Source: Paenibacillus arenilitoris
GTDB lineage: Bacteria > Bacillota > Bacilli > Paenibacillales > Paenibacillaceae
Length of the DNA stretch: 64,000 nt
Direction: 5' to 3'
Assembly (NCBI RefSeq): GCF_014705655.1
Contig: NZ_JACXIY010000030.1
Location: 32,587 to 96,586 of the forward strand
The translations under genes and the position numbers were made by a program. Positions 51,574 to 60,351 of this stretch are shown one piece after another. The notes beneath the pieces are model-generated. The model searched no databases. It was not told the origin of the DNA and saw nothing but the letters and a program-made list of their open reading frames with translations. The first letter of the stretch is position 1. Each line of letters begins with the position of its first letter.

Positions 51574-52752
51574 ATGGCTTCGAACGCTGTATTTATACAC
51601 CATCCGGGCTCGCACGGCTATAAATTCGGGGAGGAACATCCGTTTAACCCGCTCCGGCTGACGCTGACGATCGACCTGCTGAAGGCGGCCGGCGCCATAT
51701 CGGACGAGCAGATCGAGCATCCCCTCGCCGCTTTGGACGACGATCGGCTGACGCTCGTGCACCGGACGGACTACGTGGACGCCGTCAAGCGGTTAAGCGC
51801 GGACGACAAACCTGAGGAAGCCGATAGCATCGCGAGCTCATTCGGACTGAATACGGAGGATACGCCTTATTTTGCCGGCATGCACCAAGCTGCGGCGGCC
51901 ATCGTGTCCGGCTCCGTAGCCGCCGCGGACGCCGTCATGACCGGCAAGGCCGCTCATGCCTATCATCTTGCCGGGGGGCTTCATCACGCCTTTCCTGACC
52001 GCGCATCCGGCTTCTGCGTCTATAACGATGCCGCCGTTGCCATTAAGCATATCCGGCAAACGTATCAGGCGAGGGTGCTGTACGTCGATACCGACGTCCA
52101 TCACGGCGACGGGGTGCAGTGGGTTTTCTACGACGATCCGGACGTGTGCACGTATTCCATACACGAGACGGGCAAGTATCTGTTTCCCGGAACCGGCTTC
52201 GTTCATGAGAAAGGCATGGACAGAGGCTTGGGGGCATGCTTCAACATGCCGCTGGAGCCCTACACGGAGGACGACTCTTGGCTGGAAAGCTTTAATGCGA
52301 CGCTCCGCAAAATAATCGCGGCATTTAAGCCGGACGTCATCATCAGCCAGCATGGCTGCGACGCGCACGCGTTCGACCCGCTCTCGCACATGCAGTGCAG
52401 CATGCGGATCTATGCCGAAATTCCGGCCATCCTTCACGAGCTGGCCCATACGTACACGAACGGCCGCTGGATCGCCATCGGCGGCGGCGGTTACGATCTG
52501 TTCCGCGTCGTGCCGAGAGCTTGGTCGCTCGTCTGGCTGACCATGATCGACCATCCGATTGCGGCGGAGGCCGCTGCCGGACGCGATAGGCCGCTGCCGG
52601 ACGAGTGGCTTAAGCAGTGGGCTCCGTCATGCCCGCAAGGACTGCCGTCCGGCTGGCTCGATAACGTCTCTTCCTTCGATCCGATGCCGCGGCGCGCCGA
52701 GATTGCGGTCAAGAACAGGGCCGTTCAAGCGGTCGTCATACAGGATTTATAG
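51574..52752 (+). CDS. acuC: Histone deacetylase-family protein AcuC
   Basis: A class-I-type zinc deacetylase of 392 residues that reactivates AcsA. It shows AGGLHHAFPDRASGFCVYNDAAVAI, YVDTDVHHGDGVQ with the zinc ligands, HGCDAHAFDPL and AIGGGGYD. AAGGAGGATCGTT precedes ATG 51574; a longer reading is inside acuA. Pair with AcuA and AcsA gives a complete acetylation switch without AcuB. Confidence 0.92.
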   Translation: MASNAVFIHHPGSHGYKFGEEHPFNPLRLTLTIDLLKAAGAISDEQIEHPLAALDDDRLTLVHRTDYVDAVKRLSADDKPEEADSIASSFGLNTEDTPYFAGMHQAAAAIVSGSVAAADAVMTGKAAHAYHLAGGLHHAFPDRASGFCVYNDAAVAIKHIRQTYQARVLYVDTDVHHGDGVQWVFYDDPDVCTYSIHETGKYLFPGTGFVHEKGMDRGLGACFNMPLEPYTEDDSWLESFNATLRKIIAAFKPDVIISQHGCDAHAFDPLSHMQCSMRIYAEIPAILHELAHTYTNGRWIAIGGGGYDLFRVVPRAWSLVWLTMIDHPIAAEAAAGRDRPLPDEWLKQWAPSCPQGLPSGWLDNVSSFDPMPRRAEIAVKNRAVQAVVIQDL

Positions 52753-52765
52753 CCGGAAAAAGTAA

Positions 52766-52805
52766 AAGACGCCAGCGGTTGGCTGCATACCGCCGCTGGC
52801 GTCTT
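52766..52805. terminator. Terminator between acuC and mtnN
   Basis: AAGACGCCAGCGG and CCGCTGGCGTCTT are 13-bp arms around a 14-base loop, in the 57-base convergent gap. A T-rich tail is present on the minus strand (TTTTACTTTTT) but short on the plus strand. Confidence 0.75.
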
Positions 52806-52809
52806 GCTA

Positions 52810-53511
52810 TTATCCGATGTGCCGAACGATATCGTCGATGATTTGATACGAATTGTTGGAGGCCGTCACCGTGAACTCGGCAAAATTCACGTGCGCCGAG
52901 CCGTCCGCTTTGTCCGACATGGAGCGGATAACGACGAACGGTATTTCGTTCATGTCGCACACTTGCGCGACTGACGCCCCTTCCATCTCGGCGCAAGCGC
53001 CGCCCATCGATTCGTGCAGCAGCTTAACCGTCTCCCTGCTGGCGATGAATTGGTCGCCCGACAGCACCTTGCCCTTCAGGCTGCGCCCTGGAAACAGCCG
53101 GTCGCAAGCTGCCGACGCAAGCCCGATCAGCCTGTCGTCGGCTTCGAACTCCGAGCGGGCATGGAACGGAATCGTGCCTCTCGCAAATCCGAGCGGCGAG
53201 CAATCCATGTCGTGCTGCACGCAGCTCGTGGATACGACGATGTCGCCGATGTTCAGCTGCGGGTCGACGGCGCCGGCCACGCCGGTGAAGAGCACGCCAT
53301 CCGCGCCCAAATCAAGCAAAATCTGCGTGCAGACGGCCGCGTTCACCTTGCCGACGCCCGATTTGCAATAGATGACGGCTTGGTCGTGAAGCTTCCCTTC
53401 ATAATAAGTGATGCCGGCTTTCGTTACTTGCGACGTTACGTTAACATGCTCGTGCAGCAATTGTATTTCTTCGGCCATCGCGCCGATGATTCCAATCTTG
53501 TTAAACGGCAT
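52810..53511 (-). CDS. mtnN: 5'-methylthioadenosine/S-adenosylhomocysteine nucleosidase
   Basis: Cleaves MTA and SAH in methionine salvage. The 233 residues have IGIIGAMAEEI, GVAGAVDPQL and the catalytic AEMEGASVAQVC with the purine-binding Asp in MSDKADGSAH. GGAGG lies about 11 bases before the ATG and six bases after ccpA stops, so it is cotranscribed with ccpA. Confidence 0.93.
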   Translation of the reverse strand: MPFNKIGIIGAMAEEIQLLHEHVNVTSQVTKAGITYYEGKLHDQAVIYCKSGVGKVNAAVCTQILLDLGADGVLFTGVAGAVDPQLNIGDIVVSTSCVQHDMDCSPLGFARGTIPFHARSEFEADDRLIGLASAACDRLFPGRSLKGKVLSGDQFIASRETVKLLHESMGGACAEMEGASVAQVCDMNEIPFVVIRSMSDKADGSAHVNFAEFTVTASNNSYQIIDDIVRHIG

Positions 53512-53516
53512 TTCTT

Positions 53517-54521
53517 CTACACGCCTCCAACCGATTGACGCACAACGATCTCATGCGGGAGCACCACTTTGGATTGATCGACGTTTTCCTTCTTCATCAG
53601 CTTCGTCAGCAGGCGCATGGACACGGCGCCGATATCGTACATCGGCTGCGCGACCGCCGTAAGCTGAGGACGTACCATCGAAGCCATCCGGCTATTGTCG
53701 ACGCTGATGACCGAAATGTCGCTTGGCACTTTCAAGCCGTGATCTTGAATGCTGTGAATGGCGCCGATCGCCATCTCGTCCGTCGCGGAGAAGACGGCCG
53801 TAGGACGCTTGTCCAGCTCAATGAAATATTTCATGGCGTCCGCGCCGGATTCATACCGGTAGTTGCCGATGCGAACGAGCGTATCGTCGTACGCAATGCC
53901 CGCGTTCTCGAGCGCGCGCTTATAGCCCTGGAACCGGGCATAGCCGATCGAAGGATCCTGCAGCGTGCCGCTGATCATCGCGATCCGGGTATGTCCCTGC
54001 TCCAGCAAGTTCTTGACCGCGTCGTAAGCCGCGTCCTCGTGATTGATGTCGACGGACGGGATCTGCCCGCTCTCGTCGGATGTCGCGCAGAGGACGATCG
54101 GCACGTTTGCCGTCTTGAACGCTTGCAGATGCTCGTCCGTTACCGCACCGCCCATGAACAGAAGACCGTCGACCTGCTTCTCGAGCAGCGTGTTAATGAC
54201 GCGGATCTCCTTGTCCTTCTTCTTGTCGGCGTTGCACAAAATAATATTATAATGATACATATTCGCAATATCTTCGATACCGCGGGCGACTTCGGCAAAG
54301 ATTGCGTTCGAAATGTCCGGGATAACGACTCCGACCGTCGTCGTCTTCTTGCTCGCCAGTCCTCTTGCGACCGCATTGGGACGATAGCCAAGTCGTTCAA
54401 TCGCTTCATATACTTTCTTACGAGTCGCCGGCTTCACGTTCGGATTGTTGTTGACAACCCGCGATACCGTAGCCATCGACACACCAGCTTCTCTTGCTAC
54501 ATCATAAATGGTTACCGTCAC
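53517..54521 (-). CDS. ccpA: Catabolite control protein A
   Basis: The LacI-family master of carbon catabolite control, which binds cre sites with HPr-Ser-P or Crh. The GTG at 54521 gives 334 residues, the same as B. subtilis CcpA, and has GGAGAG seven bases upstream. Helix-turn-helix: TIYDVAREAGVSMATVSRVV; hinge: YRPNAVARGLASKK. An upstream reading to 54647 lacks a site. It heads the mtnN operon. Confidence 0.96.
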   Translation of the reverse strand: MTVTIYDVAREAGVSMATVSRVVNNNPNVKPATRKKVYEAIERLGYRPNAVARGLASKKTTTVGVVIPDISNAIFAEVARGIEDIANMYHYNIILCNADKKKDKEIRVINTLLEKQVDGLLFMGGAVTDEHLQAFKTANVPIVLCATSDESGQIPSVDINHEDAAYDAVKNLLEQGHTRIAMISGTLQDPSIGYARFQGYKRALENAGIAYDDTLVRIGNYRYESGADAMKYFIELDKRPTAVFSATDEMAIGAIHSIQDHGLKVPSDISVISVDNSRMASMVRPQLTAVAQPMYDIGAVSMRLLTKLMKKENVDQSKVVLPHEIVVRQSVGGV

Positions 54522-54578
54522 AGTGCTTCTCTCCATTTGCTCAGATTTTGACAAAACGTACTTTCGCATATTAACGTA

Positions 54579-54607
54579 ATCATAGCATAAAGGGAGAAGC
54601 AACGCAA
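54579..54607 (-). promoter_or_regulatory. Promoter of ccpA-mtnN
   Basis: Read leftward, TTGCGT (54602-54607) and TATGAT (54579-54584) are 17 bases apart with TGC before the -10, about 60 bases ahead of the GTG start. Confidence 0.65.
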
Positions 54608-54760
54608 AGCAAAAGACGGCAAAAACCTTGTTAATTCGAGCTTTCATTGATTTTCAAGAGGAATTGGCAGCCCTCGCGCGCCAGCTTTTGGCTGCAAAAT
54701 GATGAGCCTTTAGCCCTCGTCATGCAACATTTTATAACCTTCGTCCGGTCCGAATCCGGC

Positions 54761-54797
54761 AAAAAAAAGGAGCCGAAAAAAATTTTTCGGCCCGCTC
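54761..54797 (-). terminator. Terminator upstream of ccpA
   Basis: Read leftward, a palindromic GCCGAAAAA/TTTTTCGGC stem with GAGC/GCTC outer pairs is followed by eight T. It lies about 180 bases after the nearest gene on that strand. Confidence 0.75.
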
Positions 54798-54948
54798 TTC
54801 ATGAAATAAGTGCTTCCATCCGCTCCTCAGCGCCTCCGTCTCTTCGCTTAACCCCCGGTCACAGCCTTTCCAAGCGATCTTCTATGCTGCGTGCTTGTAC
54901 GACGGCCCCTCCCGCCATGCATAGCGCCCGCCTTGCTCCGATGTGCTG
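54798..54948 (-). ncRNA. Candidate small transcript upstream of ccpA
   Basis: Read leftward, TTTACA (54978-54983) and TATACA (54955-54960) are 17 bases apart, pointing into a 150-base stretch that ends at the terminator at 54761-54797. It can form CTATGC/GCATAG and TCGCTT/AAGCGA pairings. A 30-codon ORF beginning MQHIGARR is present without a ribosome site. It is either a small RNA or a tiny gene. The rest of 54522-54974 is noncoding. Confidence 0.35.
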
Positions 54949-54974
54949 CATATATGTATATAAAATCCGAGGTT

Positions 54975-55388
54975 TTATGTAAAGAGCGGTCGGCGGCTAA
55001 TTTGCTCGAGACGTTTATTGATATCCGTAATCCAGGCTTCGTCGTTCAGCGATTGGGCAAGCAGGTATAGATCCAGCAATTTGTTGACCCGCTGCTCGAT
55101 TAACCGCTCGACGGCGTCCTGATCGGTCTGCTGCTTCTCGGCTTTCGCTTCGAGAAGCAGATCCGCCCATTCGTTGCATTCGTTGAACAAAAAAGTCTGC
55201 TTATCCGGCTTGGCGCCGAGTTGGGCAATAAGACCGGTCAGGTCGGGCTTCACCTCGGGAAACACCTCGCTACGGCTGCAGGTTGGGCAGGAATAGATCG
55301 GCACGTTATCGATTTCGACCTTCCCCGAATAAATGACTGTGCGCAGCTTCATCTTCATGATGTCACCACAATGACACCGCTTTTGCAA
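54975..55388 (-). CDS. Small zinc-ribbon protein, YgiT-type
   Basis: A 137-residue protein with an N-terminal zinc site, CHC near residue 5 and CPTC near 33, then a helical region with KQQTDQDAVERLIEQRVNKL. TTG at 55388 has AAGGAG nine bases upstream, which is why I prefer it to the ATG at 55430. YgiT-type zinc ribbons are often MqsA-like antitoxins, but no toxin gene is next to it and the likeness is only the first 45 residues. Confidence 0.6.
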   Translation of the reverse strand: MQKRCHCGDIMKMKLRTVIYSGKVEIDNVPIYSCPTCSRSEVFPEVKPDLTGLIAQLGAKPDKQTFLFNECNEWADLLLEAKAEKQQTDQDAVERLIEQRVNKLLDLYLLAQSLNDEAWITDINKRLEQISRRPLFT

Positions 55389-55545
55389 AATGGTCCACTC
55401 CTTCTTCTTGCGGCAAATGCCTGCCGGCATTGCTCCCCAGAGTTGCGTTGAATAGATTATTCGACCTTTTTTGCAAAAACTCCTGCTATGAGAGCCTATG
55501 TAATTTTTACTATCATCACTAATTTTACGCATTGCCGCCCATCGA

Positions 55546-55983
55546 TTATGACGCGAATTTTCGCCATATCCTTCTCACCGGCGGGATCGCCGAGACCGCC
55601 GTCCAAAGCGCGGCTCCGATCATGTCGTTGCGCAAATCGGCGGGATCGAGCATTCGGCCGCCTACGAACGATTGGTGGTATTCGTCCGTCACGCCGTAAA
55701 CGCCGCACAGCAGCACGATGAAGACCTTCATTCCGAGCTTGTCCGCGCTCCCGCCGATGGCGTAATCGATGGTCATCGCGAGCACGAAGTACGATACGAA
55801 ATGTCCCCAGTTGAAATCGTCCATGAACGGGAACAGCTTCCGGAAGAGAGGAAGCATCGTGTCGATTTCGTCGCCGGTTCGGGAGGATAATAGGAATATG
55901 ACGGACATCCATAGCAATGCGGGCAAATAACGGAGCGCCTTACGGTAAACCGGCGCGGGCTTGCCAAGTTTCGATTGCTTCAT
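55546..55983 (-). CDS. VanZ-family membrane protein
   Basis: A 145-residue protein with about four membrane helices and the VanZ pattern: HFVSYFVLAMTIDYAIGG, YGVTDEYHQSFVGGRMLDPAD and the D-N-x-G region (LRNDMIGAALW). GAAGGAGTAACG precedes the ATG. The wider family is linked to glycopeptide tolerance in one case, but most members have no known role. Divergent from the PfpI gene. Confidence 0.85.
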   Translation of the reverse strand: MKQSKLGKPAPVYRKALRYLPALLWMSVIFLLSSRTGDEIDTMLPLFRKLFPFMDDFNWGHFVSYFVLAMTIDYAIGGSADKLGMKVFIVLLCGVYGVTDEYHQSFVGGRMLDPADLRNDMIGAALWTAVSAIPPVRRIWRKFAS

Positions 55984-56003
55984 CGTTACTCCTTCGCTAC
56001 AAT
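55975..56003 (+). promoter_or_regulatory. Promoter of the PfpI-like gene
   Basis: TTGCTT (55975-55980) and TACAAT (55998-56003) are 17 bases apart, 31 bases before the start. Confidence 0.6.
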
Positions 56004-56034
56004 GATAGAGAATTTAATAGATGGAGGGATAAAT

Positions 56035-56565
56035 ATGTCCTTGCAAAACAAAACCGTCATCTGCCTGCTCGACGACGAGTTCGAAGATTTGGAGCTATGG
56101 TATCCCGTATACCGCGTCCGCGAGGCAGGAGCGACCGTGCTCTATGCCGGACCGGAGAAGGGCAGGAAGCATATCGGAAAGTACGGCGTGCCCGCGGTGG
56201 CGGACCTGTCCTTCGACGAAGTGAACGGCAACGACATTATCGGACTGCTTGTGCCCGGCGGTTGGGCGCCGGATAAGCTGCGCCGCTACCCGAAAGTACT
56301 GGAGCTCGTGCGGGAGCTTAACGCCGAAGACAAGCCGATCGGTCAAATCTGCCACGCCGGATGGGTGCTCATTTCTGCCAAAATTTTGGAAGGACGAACG
56401 GTGACTTCGACGCCGGGCATACGCGACGACATGGAGAACGCCGGCGCGACCTGGCTGGACGAAGCCGTCGTCGTGGATGGAAACCTCGTTTCCGCACGCC
56501 GCCCGCCCGATCTTCCGCCATACGCCAAGGCGTTCGTCGACGCGCTCACGCAGCGAATGGGTTAA
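56035..56565 (+). CDS. DJ-1/PfpI family protein
   Basis: A 176-residue glutamine-amidotransferase-fold protein. The nucleophile elbow is QICHAGWVL with the Cys near residue 106, and LLVPGGWAPDKLR precedes it. YraA/YfkM-like stress or protein deglycase activity is possible. GGAGGGATAAAT precedes ATG 56035. The last bases overlap the end of ptsI by four: both stop codons share GTTAAC. Confidence 0.85.
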   Translation: MSLQNKTVICLLDDEFEDLELWYPVYRVREAGATVLYAGPEKGRKHIGKYGVPAVADLSFDEVNGNDIIGLLVPGGWAPDKLRRYPKVLELVRELNAEDKPIGQICHAGWVLISAKILEGRTVTSTPGIRDDMENAGATWLDEAVVVDGNLVSARRPPDLPPYAKAFVDALTQRMG

Positions 56566-58304
56566 CCATTCGCTGTTTTGCTGCCCACGCGCTCCATGAA
56601 GGACTGCAGCAGCTCCAATATTTCGGTGCTCGTACGGCATTCCTGCAGCTTCAGAACGACTTCGCGGCTGTCCTTCTGCGAGGTGCGAAGCAGCCGTTCT
56701 TTCACTTGCAGAATCGAATGCGACGACATGCTGAGCTCATCCACGTCCAGACTCAGCCAGATCGGCAACGCCCTCAGATCGCCGGCAAGCTCCCCGCAGA
56801 CGCCGACTTTGATGCCATGCCGCTTGGCGGCTTCGACGGTCATGCTGAGCATTCTCAGCAGAGCCGGATGATACGGTTCGTACAGATGCGAAATTTCCTC
56901 GTTCATTCGATCGACCGCTAGCGTGAACTGTACCAGATCGTTCGTTCCGATGCTGAAAAAATCAACCTCTTGCGCGAGCAGGTCGGCGATCATGACGGCT
57001 GCCGGCACCTCGATCATGATGCCGATTTTCAGTCCCCGGTCAAACGGAATCCCTTCCTGCTCGAGCTCCCGCTTCGCTTCGTTCAATATCGCGTTGGCCG
57101 CGCGAACTTCATCCACCGACGATATAAGAGGATACATCAGCTTCACCTGTCCGTGATGGCTCGCCCGGAGTATGGCGCGCAGCTGCGTCTTGAACAAATC
57201 CTGCCGGTCCAGCGATATCCGGATCGCCCGGTAGCCGAGAAACGGGTTATCCTCCTCCGGCAGCTCGAAATAATCTAGCTGTTTATCGCCGCCGACGTCG
57301 AGCGTTCGGATGACGAGCGGTTCCCCGCCAAGCTTCTCCGCCACGCTTCGGTAAACTTCGTATTGCTCCTCCTCCTTCGGAAACCGGTTGCGGTCCATAT
57401 AGAGGAATTCGGTCCGGAACAACCCGACCCCGTGCGCCCCGCTCGAAAGTGCTACCTCCAGCTCCTTGAAAGAGCTTATGTTCGCGGCCAGCTCGAGCGT
57501 CTTGCCGTCCGGCGTAATCGGCCGAAAGCCCGCAATGTCGTGCAGACGCTTCTTCGCCTCGGCTTGAAGCCGGTGCAGCTCCGTGTAAGAATCGATGATT
57601 CCCTTGTCGGGCTCGATGTAGACCGCCCCGTCTCCGCCGTCGATGATCAGGTTCTGTCCGGTTTGAATCGGCTCCTCGAGCTTCATCTCGATCCCTACGA
57701 CGAGCGGCACGCCAAGCGCCCGCGCCATAATAGCCGAATGGGAAGTCGTGCTGCCCGCCAGCGTTACGATGCCGAGCACATGCTGCGGATTGATATGCGC
57801 CAGCTGCGACGGCGACAGCTCCTTGGCGATTAAGATGAAGGGCTGCGTGTCGGAGGGCAGCGTAATTTCCGGAGCGCCAAGCAGATGCTTAAGCAGACGG
57901 TTGCCGACATCCTTAATGTCAAGCGCCCTCTCCTTCATATATTCATCGTCCAGCAAGTCGAACATCGTGACGAAATGATCGATCGCTTCCTTCACGGCAA
58001 CTTCGGCCGCCTTGTATTGCCGCTGAATAATTCCTTGAATTTCATTCATGAAGACAGGATCGTCCAAAATGGCGAGATGCGCGTCGAAAATTTGCGTTTC
58101 GTCCGAGCCGACGACTTCCCGAAGCTCGTCCTTGATTTGCTCGATTTCCGACTTCGACGTGCGAATGCCCTCGTATACGCGTTCGAATTCCCGGGCAAAA
58201 TCGGCTACGTCAATTTTTTGCTCCGGCAGTTCCCACTCCCAGTTCGGCAGCACGAACGCTCTTCCGATCGCGATGCCTGCTGACGCTCCTATTCCTTGAA
58301 TCAT
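56562..58304 (-). CDS. ptsI: PTS Enzyme I
   Basis: Takes phosphate from PEP and passes it to HPr. The 580 residues have the phosphohistidine region LAGSTTSHSAIMARALG near 190, the PEP-site pieces GLFRTEFLYMDR and GVCGELAGD with the catalytic Cys. It overlaps ptsG by four bases (ATGA) with GGAGGGGAAACGC upstream. ptsH is not beside it, unlike the usual ptsHI order. Confidence 0.95.
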   Translation of the reverse strand: MIQGIGASAGIAIGRAFVLPNWEWELPEQKIDVADFAREFERVYEGIRTSKSEIEQIKDELREVVGSDETQIFDAHLAILDDPVFMNEIQGIIQRQYKAAEVAVKEAIDHFVTMFDLLDDEYMKERALDIKDVGNRLLKHLLGAPEITLPSDTQPFILIAKELSPSQLAHINPQHVLGIVTLAGSTTSHSAIMARALGVPLVVGIEMKLEEPIQTGQNLIIDGGDGAVYIEPDKGIIDSYTELHRLQAEAKKRLHDIAGFRPITPDGKTLELAANISSFKELEVALSSGAHGVGLFRTEFLYMDRNRFPKEEEQYEVYRSVAEKLGGEPLVIRTLDVGGDKQLDYFELPEEDNPFLGYRAIRISLDRQDLFKTQLRAILRASHHGQVKLMYPLISSVDEVRAANAILNEAKRELEQEGIPFDRGLKIGIMIEVPAAVMIADLLAQEVDFFSIGTNDLVQFTLAVDRMNEEISHLYEPYHPALLRMLSMTVEAAKRHGIKVGVCGELAGDLRALPIWLSLDVDELSMSSHSILQVKERLLRTSQKDSREVVLKLQECRTSTEILELLQSFMERVGSKTANG

Positions 58305-60187
58305 TGCGTTTCCCCTCCACCGTTTCTCTCTTTAAGAACAACCGACATGACGGAAGACTGCCCTTTCTTCACCGCTTTGAACGGCGCGTACCTCCACGAG
58401 TGCACGAGATCGGAATTCGTAATGACCATCGGCGTCGCGAGCGACTTGCTCTCCCTCCGCACCCGCTGCAGGTCGAATTTCACGAGAAGCATGCCCGGCG
58501 TAACCTGATCGCCTTCCTTGACCACGGCGTTAAAATACCTTTTGCCCGTAAGCTTGGACGTGTCGATCCCGATATGAAGCAGCACTTCCAGCCCTTCGGG
58601 CGTCCGAATGCCGATTGCGTGCATCGTCGGATAGATATGTATGATCTCGCCCTGCACCGGCGATACGAGCTCCCCCCTGTCCGGAATGAACGCGACGCCT
58701 TGTCCGACAAGCTTGCCGGCGAAGATCGGATCCGGAACCTCTTCGAGCGGAATCATCCTGCCCTGCATCGGCGAATGGAACAGCACCTGCGCCTGGTCGC
58801 GGTGAATCGTCTTAAAGATTTCCTCGCGAATCAGCTCGGAATAGGTGCCGAATACGACCTGCACGTGCCCGCCGCCTAGCTTGATGACGCCCGCGGCGCC
58901 CAAATTGCGCAGAGCGTTGATGTCGACCAGCTTCTCGTTCGATACTTTGAGGCGGAGCCGCGTGATGCACGATTCCATGCGGACGATGTTCTGCTTGCCC
59001 CCGATCGCCTGCAGGATGAGCGGCGCCCTGTAAGGAATGTCGCCGGCCCATTCGTCCAGCTGCGAGCCTTCCTCGCGTCCCGGCGTCGGAATGCGGAACC
59101 TGCGGATAGCCCAGCGGAACAGAAAATAATAAATAAGTCCCACGACAACGCCGATCGGTAGGATAAGCCATCCCCGAGTCGCCAAATGCTCGTTGATGGC
59201 GTAATCGATCGCCCCCGCGGAAAACGAAAAACCGTGTTTGATGCCGAGCTCGTACGTAACCCACATAATAATGCCGGACAATATCGCGTGAACGACATAC
59301 AAGTACGGAGCCACAAACAAGAAAGCGAACTCGACAGGCTCCGTTACGCCCGTGAGAAACGAAGCCAGCGCGGCGTATAGGAACGTCTTGCGGATTTTGG
59401 GCTTCAAATCCTCGCGCGCCTCGTGAATAATCGCGAAGGCGATGGCCGGAAGAGCGAACATCATCGTCGGATACAAGCCCGCCATAAATGCGCCAGCGGT
59501 CGGATCGCCCGCGAAGAAGCGCGGCAAATCGCCGTATACCATCTCGCCCGCCTCGGTTTCGTACCCGCCGATTTGGAACCAGAATACGTGGCTGACCAGA
59601 TGATGCAGGCCGAATACGACTAAGATCCGGTGAACGAAGCCATATAGAAATACGCCGAAGCCTCCGCCGGAAGCCACCACCTCGCCCAGCTCGACAAGCA
59701 GCTTCTGCAAGTATGGCGCGACTCCGAGCATGCCGATCGAGAACAGCAGGGCCACGAGGCTGACGAATAGCGGAACGAAGCGCGGTCCGCCGAAAAATTG
59801 AATATATTCCGGAAGCCGGAGATTTTTGAATCGTTCGTGGCTTACCCCGGATACGATGCCGATAATCGTCCCGATGAGCACCGTAGGCTCGATCGGCGAT
59901 TCCGCCGTACCCGTTATTCCGCTGTAGATGATCATGCCGACGAGCGCCGCCATGCCCGCCGCAAGCGCGTTGCCCGTAAGGCCGAGCGAAATGCCAAGCG
60001 CGAATAGGTAAGGTAAGTACGTAAAAATCGTATTGCTGGCGGCAATCAAATAGCCTTCCATGCCCGGCAATCCGATCAAATCCCAAGGCAATCGGCTTAA
60101 GCTCAAAAAAATAGCTGCGCCCGGCAGCACGATCATCGGCAGCATGAAAGCCCTACCCAGCTGCTGCAGGCTTCCCATGAAAAACAT
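58301..60187 (-). CDS. PTS transporter IICBA, GlcNAc/glucose type
   Basis: A 628-residue sugar permease with domains IIC (about 1-370, ten helices), IIB (about 390-465, phospho-Cys in ESCITRLRL) and IIA (about 490-620, phospho-His in VLLHIGIDTSKLTGK). The IIC stretch GDLPRFFAGDPTAGAFM resembles N-acetylglucosamine transporters (NagE/NagP) more than glucose ones, but specificity is an inference. AGGGGGTGCAGC precedes the ATG. Confidence 0.9.
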   Translation of the reverse strand: MFFMGSLQQLGRAFMLPMIVLPGAAIFLSLSRLPWDLIGLPGMEGYLIAASNTIFTYLPYLFALGISLGLTGNALAAGMAALVGMIIYSGITGTAESPIEPTVLIGTIIGIVSGVSHERFKNLRLPEYIQFFGGPRFVPLFVSLVALLFSIGMLGVAPYLQKLLVELGEVVASGGGFGVFLYGFVHRILVVFGLHHLVSHVFWFQIGGYETEAGEMVYGDLPRFFAGDPTAGAFMAGLYPTMMFALPAIAFAIIHEAREDLKPKIRKTFLYAALASFLTGVTEPVEFAFLFVAPYLYVVHAILSGIIMWVTYELGIKHGFSFSAGAIDYAINEHLATRGWLILPIGVVVGLIYYFLFRWAIRRFRIPTPGREEGSQLDEWAGDIPYRAPLILQAIGGKQNIVRMESCITRLRLKVSNEKLVDINALRNLGAAGVIKLGGGHVQVVFGTYSELIREEIFKTIHRDQAQVLFHSPMQGRMIPLEEVPDPIFAGKLVGQGVAFIPDRGELVSPVQGEIIHIYPTMHAIGIRTPEGLEVLLHIGIDTSKLTGKRYFNAVVKEGDQVTPGMLLVKFDLQRVRRESKSLATPMVITNSDLVHSWRYAPFKAVKKGQSSVMSVVLKERNGGGETQ

Positions 60188-60257
60188 GCTGCACCCCCTA
60201 AAAGGTTACGAAGTAAAACCGGCTTCGAAAGCGAGTGCTTTCTCGCCGTCTATATCG

Positions 60258-60286
60258 ATGTTAAGCGTTTGCTGGATATTTGTCAA
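60258..60286 (-). promoter_or_regulatory. Promoter of the PTS operon
   Basis: Read leftward, TTGACA (60281-60286) and TAACAT (60258-60263) are 17 bases apart. The spacer contains AAACGCTTA, resembling part of a cre core, but only weakly. A short GAAAGC/GCTTTC hairpin follows in the leader. Confidence 0.6.
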
Positions 60287-60317
60287 AGTAAAACGACGGG
60301 CCGCAAGGCCCGCCGCT
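60287..60317 (-). terminator. Terminator of the Gln-rich gene
   Basis: Read leftward, CGGCGGGCC-TTGC-GGCCCGTCG is followed by TTTTACTTT, which runs into the -35 of the PTS promoter. Confidence 0.8.
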
Positions 60318-60351
60318 GTTGATGATTCTTTACTTATTCATGAAGTGACGG

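Noticed and set aside
54647..54982. Plus-strand ORF of 111 codons upstream of ccpA
   Set aside because: Has no ribosome site and covers a terminator and promoter on the other strand; the residue mix is shadow-like.
60258..60286. Full cre site in the PTS promoter spacer
   Set aside because: Only the AAACGCTTA core resembles cre. Too many outer positions fail.
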